Shown here one piece after another: positions 1 to 5,220 of a DNA stretch of 5,220 nt; positions within the stretch are counted from its first letter, which is position 1, and each line of letters starts with the position of its first letter. The notes under the pieces are model-generated. The model was not told the DNA's origin, did no database searches, and worked only from the letters and a program-made list of their open reading frames with translations. The DNA lies in assembly GCA_029287515.1 (NCBI GenBank), contig JARFQZ010000250.1, positions 1 through 5,220 on the forward strand, in the 5' to 3' direction. This stretch comes from Lysobacterales bacterium (GTDB lineage: Bacteria > Pseudomonadota > Gammaproteobacteria > Xanthomonadales > SZUA-36). The position numbers and the translations under genes are program-made.

Positions 1-1
1 G

Positions 2-754
2 GTCCAGGCCGTGCGGGATTACGAGTTGCAGGTCATGGCGGATGCCGGTATCGAGGTGGATGCCTCGGCAAGCCGGTATTCGATCAACGAAAATCTGCTG
101 GGCGTGACCATTTCCGGCAGCGAAATCGACGAGTACAAACCCCCGGCGGAGGATGCCTGGACCCTGACCGCGGGCCGCGAAGACTGGCCGCAGGGATCAC
201 TGGAAGTCAGCCTGGGTTTTAAGAAGGGTGTGGCGGTGAGCGTGGATGGCGAAACCATGGATGGCCCCGCGATTCTGAAAACCCTGAATGAAAAACTCGG
301 CGCCTGGGGCGTCGGCAGGCACATATATACCGGCGACGTCAGCATCGGGCTGAAAGGCCGTATTGCGTTCGAGTGTCCCGGTATCGATGCGTTGCTTGCC
401 GCACACCAGGCCCTGGAAGACACGGTAAATACCCGGTTTCAGAACCAGTTTCGCACGCTGATCAGCAACCGCTGGGCCGAGCTGGTTTATACCGGGTTTT
501 TCTATGAGCCTCACAAGCATGACCTGGAGGCTTACCTGCAAAGCTCGCAAGAAATGGTGACCGGCGAGGTCGTGCTACGTACCCAGGGCGGTTCATTGAC
601 GGCGGTATCGGTCGATTCGCCTTACCGCCTGCAGAATCCCGACGCGGTCTACGCCCAGAGCGCCGACTGGACGCCCGAGGAGGCGGTTGGCTTCATCAAG
701 CTGCTAGGTCAGAGCACCACGCTGGCCGGAAAAGTCAGGGGATCGGCGGGATGA
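2..754 (+). CDS. argG: Argininosuccinate synthase, C-terminal part (5' truncated by window edge)
   Basis: The product condenses citrulline with aspartate using ATP to give argininosuccinate, the penultimate step of arginine synthesis, in the cytoplasm. The reading frame is open from base 2, so the N-terminal ATP-binding half (SGGxDTS loop) lies outside; about 250 residues remain. Recognisable family landmarks are GVGRH (bases 308-322), IGLKGR (344-361), FECPG (368-382) and the multimerisation region DLEAYLQSSQ followed by VTGEVVL. These correspond to GxGR, VGxKSR, YExP and the VTGxVxL strand of classical ArgG. The match to the classical family is distant: the VENR motif reads TGDV and the tyrosine of the IYE motif is phenylalanine. 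From memory, this pattern resembles the ArgG subfamily of Xanthomonadaceae and Bacteroidetes. The TGA stop overlaps the next start codon by four bases (ATGA), so the two genes are probably translationally coupled. Confidence in family is high; start unknown. Confidence 0.93.
   Translation, partial: VQAVRDYELQVMADAGIEVDASASRYSINENLLGVTISGSEIDEYKPPAEDAWTLTAGREDWPQGSLEVSLGFKKGVAVSVDGETMDGPAILKTLNEKLGAWGVGRHIYTGDVSIGLKGRIAFECPGIDALLAAHQALEDTVNTRFQNQFRTLISNRWAELVYTGFFYEPHKHDLEAYLQSSQEMVTGEVVLRTQGGSLTAVSVDSPYRLQNPDAVYAQSADWTPEEAVGFIKLLGQSTTLAGKVRGSAG
737..742 (+). promoter_or_regulatory. Ribosome binding site for argE
   Basis: AGGGGA sits eight bases before the ATG at 751, inside the last codons of argG. 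It supports that ATG as the start, and the encoded N-terminus (ending in DTQNPPR by residue 23) fits the family with no missing residues. Confidence 0.6.
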
Positions 755-1836
755 ATTCTGCCGCGATCCTGGGTCACCTGGAGGCCCTTGTGGCCTGTGA
801 TACCCAGAATCCGCCGCGACATATCGCAGCCGATTCTCCCGTGTTCCGTTATTGTGCGCAGCAGCTCGACGGCGATTTCGAAATCCGCACCTGGGACCAT
901 GGCGAGGGTCATGTTTCATGGCTGGCAATCAGGGGACAACCGACCATCCTGTTCAATGTGCACCTGGACACCGTGCCGGTTGGGGACGGCTGGTCAAGCG
1001 ATCCTCATGTCCTTGATGTCCGGGACGGCCGCGCTTACGGCCGGGGAAGCTGCGACATCAAGGGGGCTGCTGCCTGCCTGCTGGCGCTGGCCGACAGCGG
1101 TGCAGAGAACCTGGCGCTGCTTTTCACTTCCGACGAAGAGGGCGCCGGCGGCTGTTGCGTGGAGAAGTTCCTGCAAACGGAGCAGGCCCGGCAATTCAGC
1201 CAGGTCATTGTCGCCGAGCCTACCAACTGCCGGGCTGTGCTCGGGCACCGGGGATTCCTTTCTGTCAAAACCAGGTTCCGGGGAAACCCCGGTCATTCAT
1301 CGGAGGCCAGGGCGCTGAGCGAGAATGCAAACCACCAGATGGCGCTCTGGGCGGCAGGCGCCGTGCAGGTTGCCCGCGGTAAAAAACAGGATGAAGCGGA
1401 CCCGGGGACCTGCCTGAATATCGGGATCGTCGACGGTGGAACCAAGAGTAACGTGATTGCAGGCGCAGCCTTCGTTCACTGGAGCGCGCGGTTGCAGCCC
1501 GGACAATCGAACGAAGATTTTCTGGAGGAAATCAAGGCTTGTGCGGCCGGTGAAGCAGGCGTTGAATGGGAAGTGCCTTTTTGCGGAGAACCGCTTCCCG
1601 CGGCCGGGCAGACAGACGAGGAAGCCCGCCGCTTTTGCAAGGTGAATGGGTTGCCGGAGGGCGATCCCGTCGACTTCTGGACCGAGGCCTCTCTTTTCTC
1701 CGCGGCCGGGTTGCCGGCAATCGTGCTGGGTCCGGGCGATATCGCACAGGCCCACGCAACCGACGAATGGGTGGCGCTGGAACAGCTGGATACGGCCTAT
1801 GAGCTTTACGGCCGGGTGGTGAATAACGATGGTTGA
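751..1836 (+). CDS. argE: M20 metallopeptidase-family deacylase, probable N-acetyl-L-citrulline deacetylase (ArgE-like)
   Basis: This 361-residue enzyme probably removes the acetyl group from N-acetylcitrulline (or N-acetylornithine), delivering citrulline to ArgG. The M20 two-metal site is complete: His71 and catalytic-neighbour Asp73 in HLDTVP, Asp102 in GRGSCDIKG, the base/ligand pair Glu129-Glu130 in TSDEEG, Glu156 in AEPT, and His335 in QAHATDEW. His182 in GHSS marks the inserted dimerisation domain (about residues 165-280). Two stretches match what I remember of the characterised Xanthomonas campestris acetylcitrulline deacetylase: DTQNPPR near the N-terminus, and VDFWTEASLFSAAG followed by GPGDIAQAH near the C-terminus. 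Its length is also close to that enzyme and shorter than E. coli ArgE (about 383). It lies between argG and argB, as in xanthomonads. The start overlaps the argG stop (ATGA) and the end overlaps the argB start by eight bases. The M20 call is very secure; acetylcitrulline over acetylornithine specificity is inferred from similarity and context. Confidence 0.9.
   Translation: MNSAAILGHLEALVACDTQNPPRHIAADSPVFRYCAQQLDGDFEIRTWDHGEGHVSWLAIRGQPTILFNVHLDTVPVGDGWSSDPHVLDVRDGRAYGRGSCDIKGAAACLLALADSGAENLALLFTSDEEGAGGCCVEKFLQTEQARQFSQVIVAEPTNCRAVLGHRGFLSVKTRFRGNPGHSSEARALSENANHQMALWAAGAVQVARGKKQDEADPGTCLNIGIVDGGTKSNVIAGAAFVHWSARLQPGQSNEDFLEEIKACAAGEAGVEWEVPFCGEPLPAAGQTDEEARRFCKVNGLPEGDPVDFWTEASLFSAAGLPAIVLGPGDIAQAHATDEWVALEQLDTAYELYGRVVNNDG
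1815..1822 (+). promoter_or_regulatory. Weak ribosome binding site for argB
   Basis: The purine-rich GGTGGTGA lies six bases before the ATG at 1829, within the end of argE. It is a poor Shine-Dalgarno match (the GGTGA part pairs best), so expression of argB probably depends on ribosomes finishing argE eight bases inside the new gene. The ATG at 1829 gives the N-terminal helix (REARYYLKQY) expected of this fused family. Confidence 0.4.
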
Positions 1837-3142
1837 AATCAGGAGTGTGGTCAGTCACGTGCTGAGCCAGCTGGGTACCAGCCGGGAGGCCCGCTATTAC
1901 CTGAAACAATACAGCAGTGATGCCGAGCTGCAGTTTGCGGTCATTAAGATTGGCGGCGCTGTGCTGGAAGAGGAAGTGGAGTCCCTGGCCTCGGCCCTGG
2001 CATTTTTGCGTAACCTCGGCCTGATGCCCATCATTCTGCACGGCGCGGGGCCACAGCTGGACGTTGCCCTGCAAGAAGCATCTATCGAGACCGTCAAACG
2101 GAGAGGGCTGCGGGTTACCACGCCCGAGGTTATGGAGGTGGCGCGCCCCGTGATCTACCGGGCCAACCGCCGCCTGGTCAATGCACTGGACGAGCAGGGC
2201 GTGCGCGCCCAGGGTATCCAGCACGGTGTGTTTGTCTGCGATTACCTGGACCGGGAAGAGCTTGGCCTGGTGGGTGATATCCGGAAAGTGGACCTTGAGG
2301 CAGTCCGTGACGTGGTGCACAGGGGTATCCTGCCCGTCGTCGCCTGCCTCGGCGAAAGCGCCACGGGACAGGTCATGAACATCAATGCGGACATTGCTGC
2401 CCGGGAGCTGATCTGGGAGGTCAAACCGCACAAGATCATTTTCCTGACCGGCACCGGCGGCCTGCTGGACGAGTCCGGGAGAATCATTTCAGCCATCAGC
2501 CTGCGCACCGACTATGATTTCCTGATCAGCCAGGACTGGGTCCATTCGGGGATGCAGCTCAAGCTCGAGCAGATCAGCCAACTGCTTTCCGGCCTGCCCG
2601 AGAGCGCTTCGGTATCCATTACTTCAGTGGAAAACCTGGCGAAGGAGCTGTTTACCCACCGTGGCGCAGGAACCCTGATCAGGGTTGGCGAAGAGATCCT
2701 GGAATTCAGTGAATTCAGCGCTGACTTGCGCGAAAAGGCTGCTCGCCTGCTGGAACAGAGCTTTGACCGCAAGCTCAAGCCCGGCTATTTCGACGACCTG
2801 CCGCTGGAGTGCGTGTTGTGCAGTGAATCCATGGGCGCGATGGCCATCGTGTTGCGTGGCGTTGATGGCGTCCCTTACCTGGATAAGTTCGCGGTGACGC
2901 CTGAGGCCCAGGGCGCCGGGCTGGGCGCTGCAGTCTGGCAGGCCCTGATCCATCGCTGCCCCGAAATTTACTGGCGATCACGCACCGGCAATCCGGTCAC
3001 AGCCTGGTATTTTGACCAGGCGGATGCCAGTTTTACCGAGGATAAATGGGTGGCGTTCAGTGCAGGCATCGACGATTTCGACCAACTGAAGCGTTGTAAA
3101 GAAGATTGCCTTACGCGGCAGGAAAGCTGGGTGGAGAGCTGA
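1829..3142 (+). CDS. argB: Bifunctional N-acetylglutamate synthase/kinase (amino acid kinase + GNAT-type NAT domain)
   Basis: This 437-residue fusion carries the first two arginine-pathway steps: acetylation of glutamate by acetyl-CoA, then phosphorylation of N-acetylglutamate by ATP. Residues 1-30 form the N-terminal helical extension of the NAGS/K family. The amino acid kinase domain spans about 34-285: Lys40 in VIKIGGAVL, HGAGPQ at 71-76, Asp188 in NINADIAA, FLTGTGGLLD at 205-214, and Lys245 in GMQLKLEQI. Lys40, Asp188 and Lys245 align with the catalytic Lys8, Asp162 and Lys217 of E. coli ArgB, so the kinase looks active. The C-terminal acetyltransferase domain (about 290-437) shows LDKFAV, the acetyl-CoA loop QGAGLG (361-366), and YWRSRTGNP then WYF (381-395), typical of vertebrate-like NAGS and xanthomonad NAGS/K. 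Length and layout agree with the characterised Xanthomonas and Maricaulis NAGS/K enzymes (about 440-450). Feedback inhibition by arginine is known for that family and likely here. Its TGA abuts the argC start with no gap. Confidence 0.95.
   Translation: MVEIRSVVSHVLSQLGTSREARYYLKQYSSDAELQFAVIKIGGAVLEEEVESLASALAFLRNLGLMPIILHGAGPQLDVALQEASIETVKRRGLRVTTPEVMEVARPVIYRANRRLVNALDEQGVRAQGIQHGVFVCDYLDREELGLVGDIRKVDLEAVRDVVHRGILPVVACLGESATGQVMNINADIAARELIWEVKPHKIIFLTGTGGLLDESGRIISAISLRTDYDFLISQDWVHSGMQLKLEQISQLLSGLPESASVSITSVENLAKELFTHRGAGTLIRVGEEILEFSEFSADLREKAARLLEQSFDRKLKPGYFDDLPLECVLCSESMGAMAIVLRGVDGVPYLDKFAVTPEAQGAGLGAAVWQALIHRCPEIYWRSRTGNPVTAWYFDQADASFTEDKWVAFSAGIDDFDQLKRCKEDCLTRQESWVES
2702..2719 (+). 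repeat. Imperfect 9-bp tandem duplication within argB
   Basis: GAATTCAGT (2702-2710) is followed directly by GAATTCAGC (2711-2719), differing only in the last base. It encodes EFSEFS at residues 292-297, at or near the boundary between the kinase and acetyltransferase domains. The 9-base unit preserves the frame. It may be a small slippage duplication in a tolerant linker, or chance. Confidence 0.45.
3133..3138 (+). promoter_or_regulatory. Ribosome binding site for argC
   Basis: GGAGAG ends four bases before the GTG at 3143, inside the last codons of argB. It settles the choice of the GTG start: no ATG lies nearby in frame, and the Rossmann motif GARGYTG begins eight residues after this codon, leaving no room for a later start. 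Confidence 0.65.
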
Positions 3143-4108
3143 GTGAACAGAGTCGTCGTCATTGGGGCCAGGGGTTACACCGGGGCCGAACTGCTGCCCT
3201 TGCTCTACCGGCACCCTGATTTTCAAATCATCGCTGTGAGTTCAAGCAGCGCGTCCGGCCAGATGGTTAGCGCCCATGTGCCGGGACTGGCTGGAAGTGA
3301 CCTGGTTTTTTCCGAGATCAGGCCGGCGGCCCTGGCAAAGCTCAGGCCCGATGCCTGTGTGCTTGCGTTGCCGAATGGCCTGGCTTCGGCATATGTCGAC
3401 GCCCTGGATGACAGCAGCCCTTCCACGGTGGTCGTAGATCTCAGCGCTGACCACCGGTTCGACGCCGACTGGGCCTATGGCCAGCCGGAACGGTTTGCCA
3501 ATCAGCTCAGCGGCGCGGGCCGGATAGCCAATCCCGGTTGTTACGCCACGGGCGCCCAGTTGGCTTTGGCGCCCCTGCTGGACTCACTGGTCGGCACGCC
3601 CGCTATCTTCGGAGTATCGGGTTACAGCGGGGCGGGTAAAACCCCATCTCCCAAGAACGACCCGGAAGTATTGAAAGACAATCTGCTGCCCTATGCCCTG
3701 GTGGACCACATCCACGAGCAGGAAGTTTCCCACCATATCGGCAGAGACGTCCGGCTTATGCCTCACGTGGCGCCATTCTTCCGGGGCATCACGCTCTCTG
3801 TCGCGGCTGAACTCCGGAAGGCGACGACTGAAAAAGCCTTGATGGCAAGGTTCCGAGAATATTATTCCGGCTTTCCCCTGGTGGAAGTGCGCGAAGCCAT
3901 CCCGGATGTCAGGCAGGTTCGGGGCAGGCACCAGGTCCTGCTCGGCGGTTTCGCAGTGAGTGAAAACAATCCATGCCGGATCGGGCTGGTCGCGGTCCTG
4001 GATAACCTGCTCAAAGGAGCGGCTACCCAGGCGGTGCAGAATCTGAACCTGGCATTTGGCCTGGATGCCATGAAAGGCCTGGATATCCGGTTGGGAGAAC
4101 CTTCATGA
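3143..4108 (+). CDS. argC: N-acetyl-gamma-glutamyl-phosphate reductase
   Basis: The enzyme reduces N-acetylglutamyl 5-phosphate with NADPH to N-acetylglutamate 5-semialdehyde, directly after the kinase step. The 321-residue product opens with a Rossmann NADP-binding loop, GARGYTGAELLPLL (residues 8-21). The ArgC active-site signature is present as IANPGCYATG, with nucleophile Cys133, followed by SGYSGAGKTP (159-168). His191 in DHIHEQEV aligns with the catalytic histidine of the ArgC GHRH motif, although here the motif reads DHIH. PHVAPFFRGI (207-216) and the C-terminal DNLLKGAATQAVQN (287-300) are standard family landmarks. Length fits the shorter ArgC class. The gene starts with GTG, immediately after the argB stop codon with no spacer, and its own TGA overlaps the argH ATG by four bases. 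Nothing suggests loss of function. Confidence 0.96.
   Translation: MNRVVVIGARGYTGAELLPLLYRHPDFQIIAVSSSSASGQMVSAHVPGLAGSDLVFSEIRPAALAKLRPDACVLALPNGLASAYVDALDDSSPSTVVVDLSADHRFDADWAYGQPERFANQLSGAGRIANPGCYATGAQLALAPLLDSLVGTPAIFGVSGYSGAGKTPSPKNDPEVLKDNLLPYALVDHIHEQEVSHHIGRDVRLMPHVAPFFRGITLSVAAELRKATTEKALMARFREYYSGFPLVEVREAIPDVRQVRGRHQVLLGGFAVSENNPCRIGLVAVLDNLLKGAATQAVQNLNLAFGLDAMKGLDIRLGEPS
4093..4098 (+). promoter_or_regulatory. Ribosome binding site for argH
   Basis: GGGAGA lies six bases before the ATG at 4105, inside the end of argC. It supports the four-base ATGA overlap start of argH. Confidence 0.65.
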
Positions 4109-5220
4109 AGAATTTTGTCTGGCAGGAAGAGGGCGGTGAATCGGTCGATCAGACCATCATGGAATTCATGGCCGGTGAGGACGTGGTGCTCGACAGGGAG
4201 TTGTTCCCGTTCGATATTGACGCGACCGCCGCTCACGTTCGTGGGCTTGCGCGCATCGGTATTGTGAGTGCGGAGGAAAGCAGTTCCCTGTGCCAGTTGC
4301 TCGAGCAACTCAAGGCCGAATTTGAATCCGGCGATTTTGTGCTGGATGATCGCTATGAAGATGGACATTCGGCCATCGAGATTTACCTGACCGATAAAGT
4401 GGGTGATAGTGGCGCCAGGGTTCACACCGGCCGCAGCCGGAATGACCAGGTCGCCGTGGCCACGCGGCTTTTTCTCCGGGACAGCCTGCAGAAGCTTGCG
4501 GGTTTGTGCGCTCAGTTGGCAGAGGCCTGCCTGCAAAGAGCAGAGCGGCAGCCGGACCTTCCGATGCCTGGCTATACTCATTTGCAACGCGCGGTTCCCT
4601 CGAGCGTCGGTCTCTGGTTGGGAGGCTTTGCCGAAGCGTTCAGCGACAACCTGGCCTTTGCCGGCAGCGTCCTGGAGCTGATCGACTGCAGTCCGCTGGG
4701 CACCGCCGCGGGTTATGGCGTTAATTTGCCGCTGGACCGGGACGGGGTCGCTTCCGACCTCGGGTTCGGAAGGCTGCAGGTCAATCCACTCTATACCCAG
4801 AACAGCAGGGGTAAATTCGAGATCATGGCATTGCAGGCTGCCTCGCATGCAATGCAGGACCTGAGGAGGCTGGCCTGGGATCTAAGCCTGTACACGACCG
4901 CCGAATTCGATTTCGTTACGTTGCCCCAACAGTATGTTACCGGCTCTTCGATCATGCCCAATAAAGCCAACCCGGATGTTGTCGAACTGCTGCGTGGCAG
5001 GGTTGCAACGGTTGACGCTGCCGTGACCGAGATCCAGGCCGTGTTATCACTGCCTTCCGGATACCAGCGTGACCTGCAGCTGACCAAGGCGCCGCTGATC
5101 AGGGGTATCAAGTCGGCGCTGCAGGCGCTGGCCATCGCACCGGCATTGGTCAGGGGTCTTCAGTTCAATGAAGAGAAGATGAGAAAGTCTATTTCCATGG
5201 ATATGTTCCTGACCGATATG
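4105..5220 (+). CDS. argH: Argininosuccinate lyase (3' truncated by window edge)
   Basis: The product splits argininosuccinate into arginine and fumarate, the last step of the pathway. From the ATG at 4105 the frame is open to the end of the window, giving 372 residues; the C-terminal domain is missing (xanthomonad-type ArgH is roughly 430 residues). Landmarks of the fumarate lyase superfamily are clear: HTGRSRNDQV (107-116), MPGYTHLQ (154-161) with the catalytic-region His159, the flexible signature loop GSSIMPNKANP (280-290) carrying the catalytic serine, and LPSGYQRDLQ (316-325). Other motifs follow a divergent subfamily: SPLGTAAGYG (196-205) instead of SPLGAGALAG, and NSRGKFE (233-239) where classical enzymes have a SDRDFxxE-like segment. 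From memory, this pattern matches ArgH of Xanthomonas and Bacteroidetes. The start overlaps the argC stop in ATGA and has a good ribosome binding site. Likely cotranscribed with everything upstream. Confidence 0.95.
   Translation, partial: MKNFVWQEEGGESVDQTIMEFMAGEDVVLDRELFPFDIDATAAHVRGLARIGIVSAEESSSLCQLLEQLKAEFESGDFVLDDRYEDGHSAIEIYLTDKVGDSGARVHTGRSRNDQVAVATRLFLRDSLQKLAGLCAQLAEACLQRAERQPDLPMPGYTHLQRAVPSSVGLWLGGFAEAFSDNLAFAGSVLELIDCSPLGTAAGYGVNLPLDRDGVASDLGFGRLQVNPLYTQNSRGKFEIMALQAASHAMQDLRRLAWDLSLYTTAEFDFVTLPQQYVTGSSIMPNKANPDVVELLRGRVATVDAAVTEIQAVLSLPSGYQRDLQLTKAPLIRGIKSALQALAIAPALVRGLQFNEEKMRKSISMDMFLTDM

Noticed and set aside
320..331. AT-rich patch (ACATATATAC) resembling a -10 box
   Set aside because: It is a short stretch inside the conserved part of argG with no suitable -35 element and no gene start nearby downstream.
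719..760. Possible terminator or regulatory hairpin at the argG-argE junction
   Set aside because: No inverted repeat followed by a T-run is visible, and the genes overlap, which argues against termination here.
788..1318. 176-residue open frame on the plus strand in another phase
   Set aside because: It is embedded in argE, where metal-binding motifs establish the true frame; the product is rich in Ser, Arg, Cys and Trp, typical of a frame-shifted reading.
1532..2431. 299-residue open frame on the minus strand
   Set aside because: It lies antisense across the end of argE and the kinase half of argB, both of which have clear motifs. The translation is low-complexity, rich in Arg, Pro and His, with no recognisable domain, as expected for an antisense shadow in GC-rich coding DNA.
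4403..4724. Overlapping plus-strand small open frames inside argH
   Set aside because: Both fall within the continuous argH frame that carries the lyase motifs; no separate ribosome binding site or conserved product is evident.
3862..4848. 328-residue open frame on the minus strand
   Set aside because: It is antisense to the end of argC and the first part of argH, spans their junction, and shows no domain or start context. Codon-position bias of argH explains it.

Overview
This window is a fully coding, same-strand stretch of an arginine biosynthesis operon from a GC-rich bacterium (roughly 60% GC by eye). In order it holds: the C-terminal part of argininosuccinate synthase (argG, cut by the left edge), an M20 deacylase whose best reading is N-acetyl-L-citrulline deacetylase (argE), a bifunctional N-acetylglutamate kinase/synthase fusion (argB), N-acetyl-gamma-glutamyl-phosphate reductase (argC), and the N-terminal ~80% of argininosuccinate lyase (argH, cut by the right edge).

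The gene order and protein types match the xanthomonad arrangement (Xanthomonas/Xylella), where arginine is made through acetylated ornithine and acetylated citrulline instead of free ornithine. The organism is therefore probably a gammaproteobacterium of or near the Xanthomonadales, but the protein sequences differ enough from those I remember from Xanthomonas that a related marine or environmental lineage is equally possible. The taxonomic assignment is inference.

How the genes work together: ArgB's C-terminal acetyltransferase domain makes N-acetylglutamate and its N-terminal kinase domain phosphorylates it. ArgC reduces the acyl phosphate to the semialdehyde. An aminotransferase (not in the window) makes N-acetylornithine, and an N-acetylornithine carbamoyltransferase (not in the window, expected upstream or elsewhere) makes N-acetylcitrulline. 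The M20 enzyme removes the acetyl group, and ArgG plus ArgH convert citrulline to arginine.

There is essentially no intergenic DNA. The four junctions are a 4-base ATGA overlap, an 8-base overlap, a zero-base abutment with a GTG start, and another 4-base ATGA overlap, and all four visible stop codons are TGA. This implies one transcript with translational coupling. No promoter, terminator, RNA gene, mobile element or CRISPR array is visible. The most interesting points are the acetylcitrulline-type operon logic, the NAGS-kinase fusion with both active sites apparently intact, and the membership of ArgG and ArgH in a divergent subfamily that lacks canonical ligand-binding residues.
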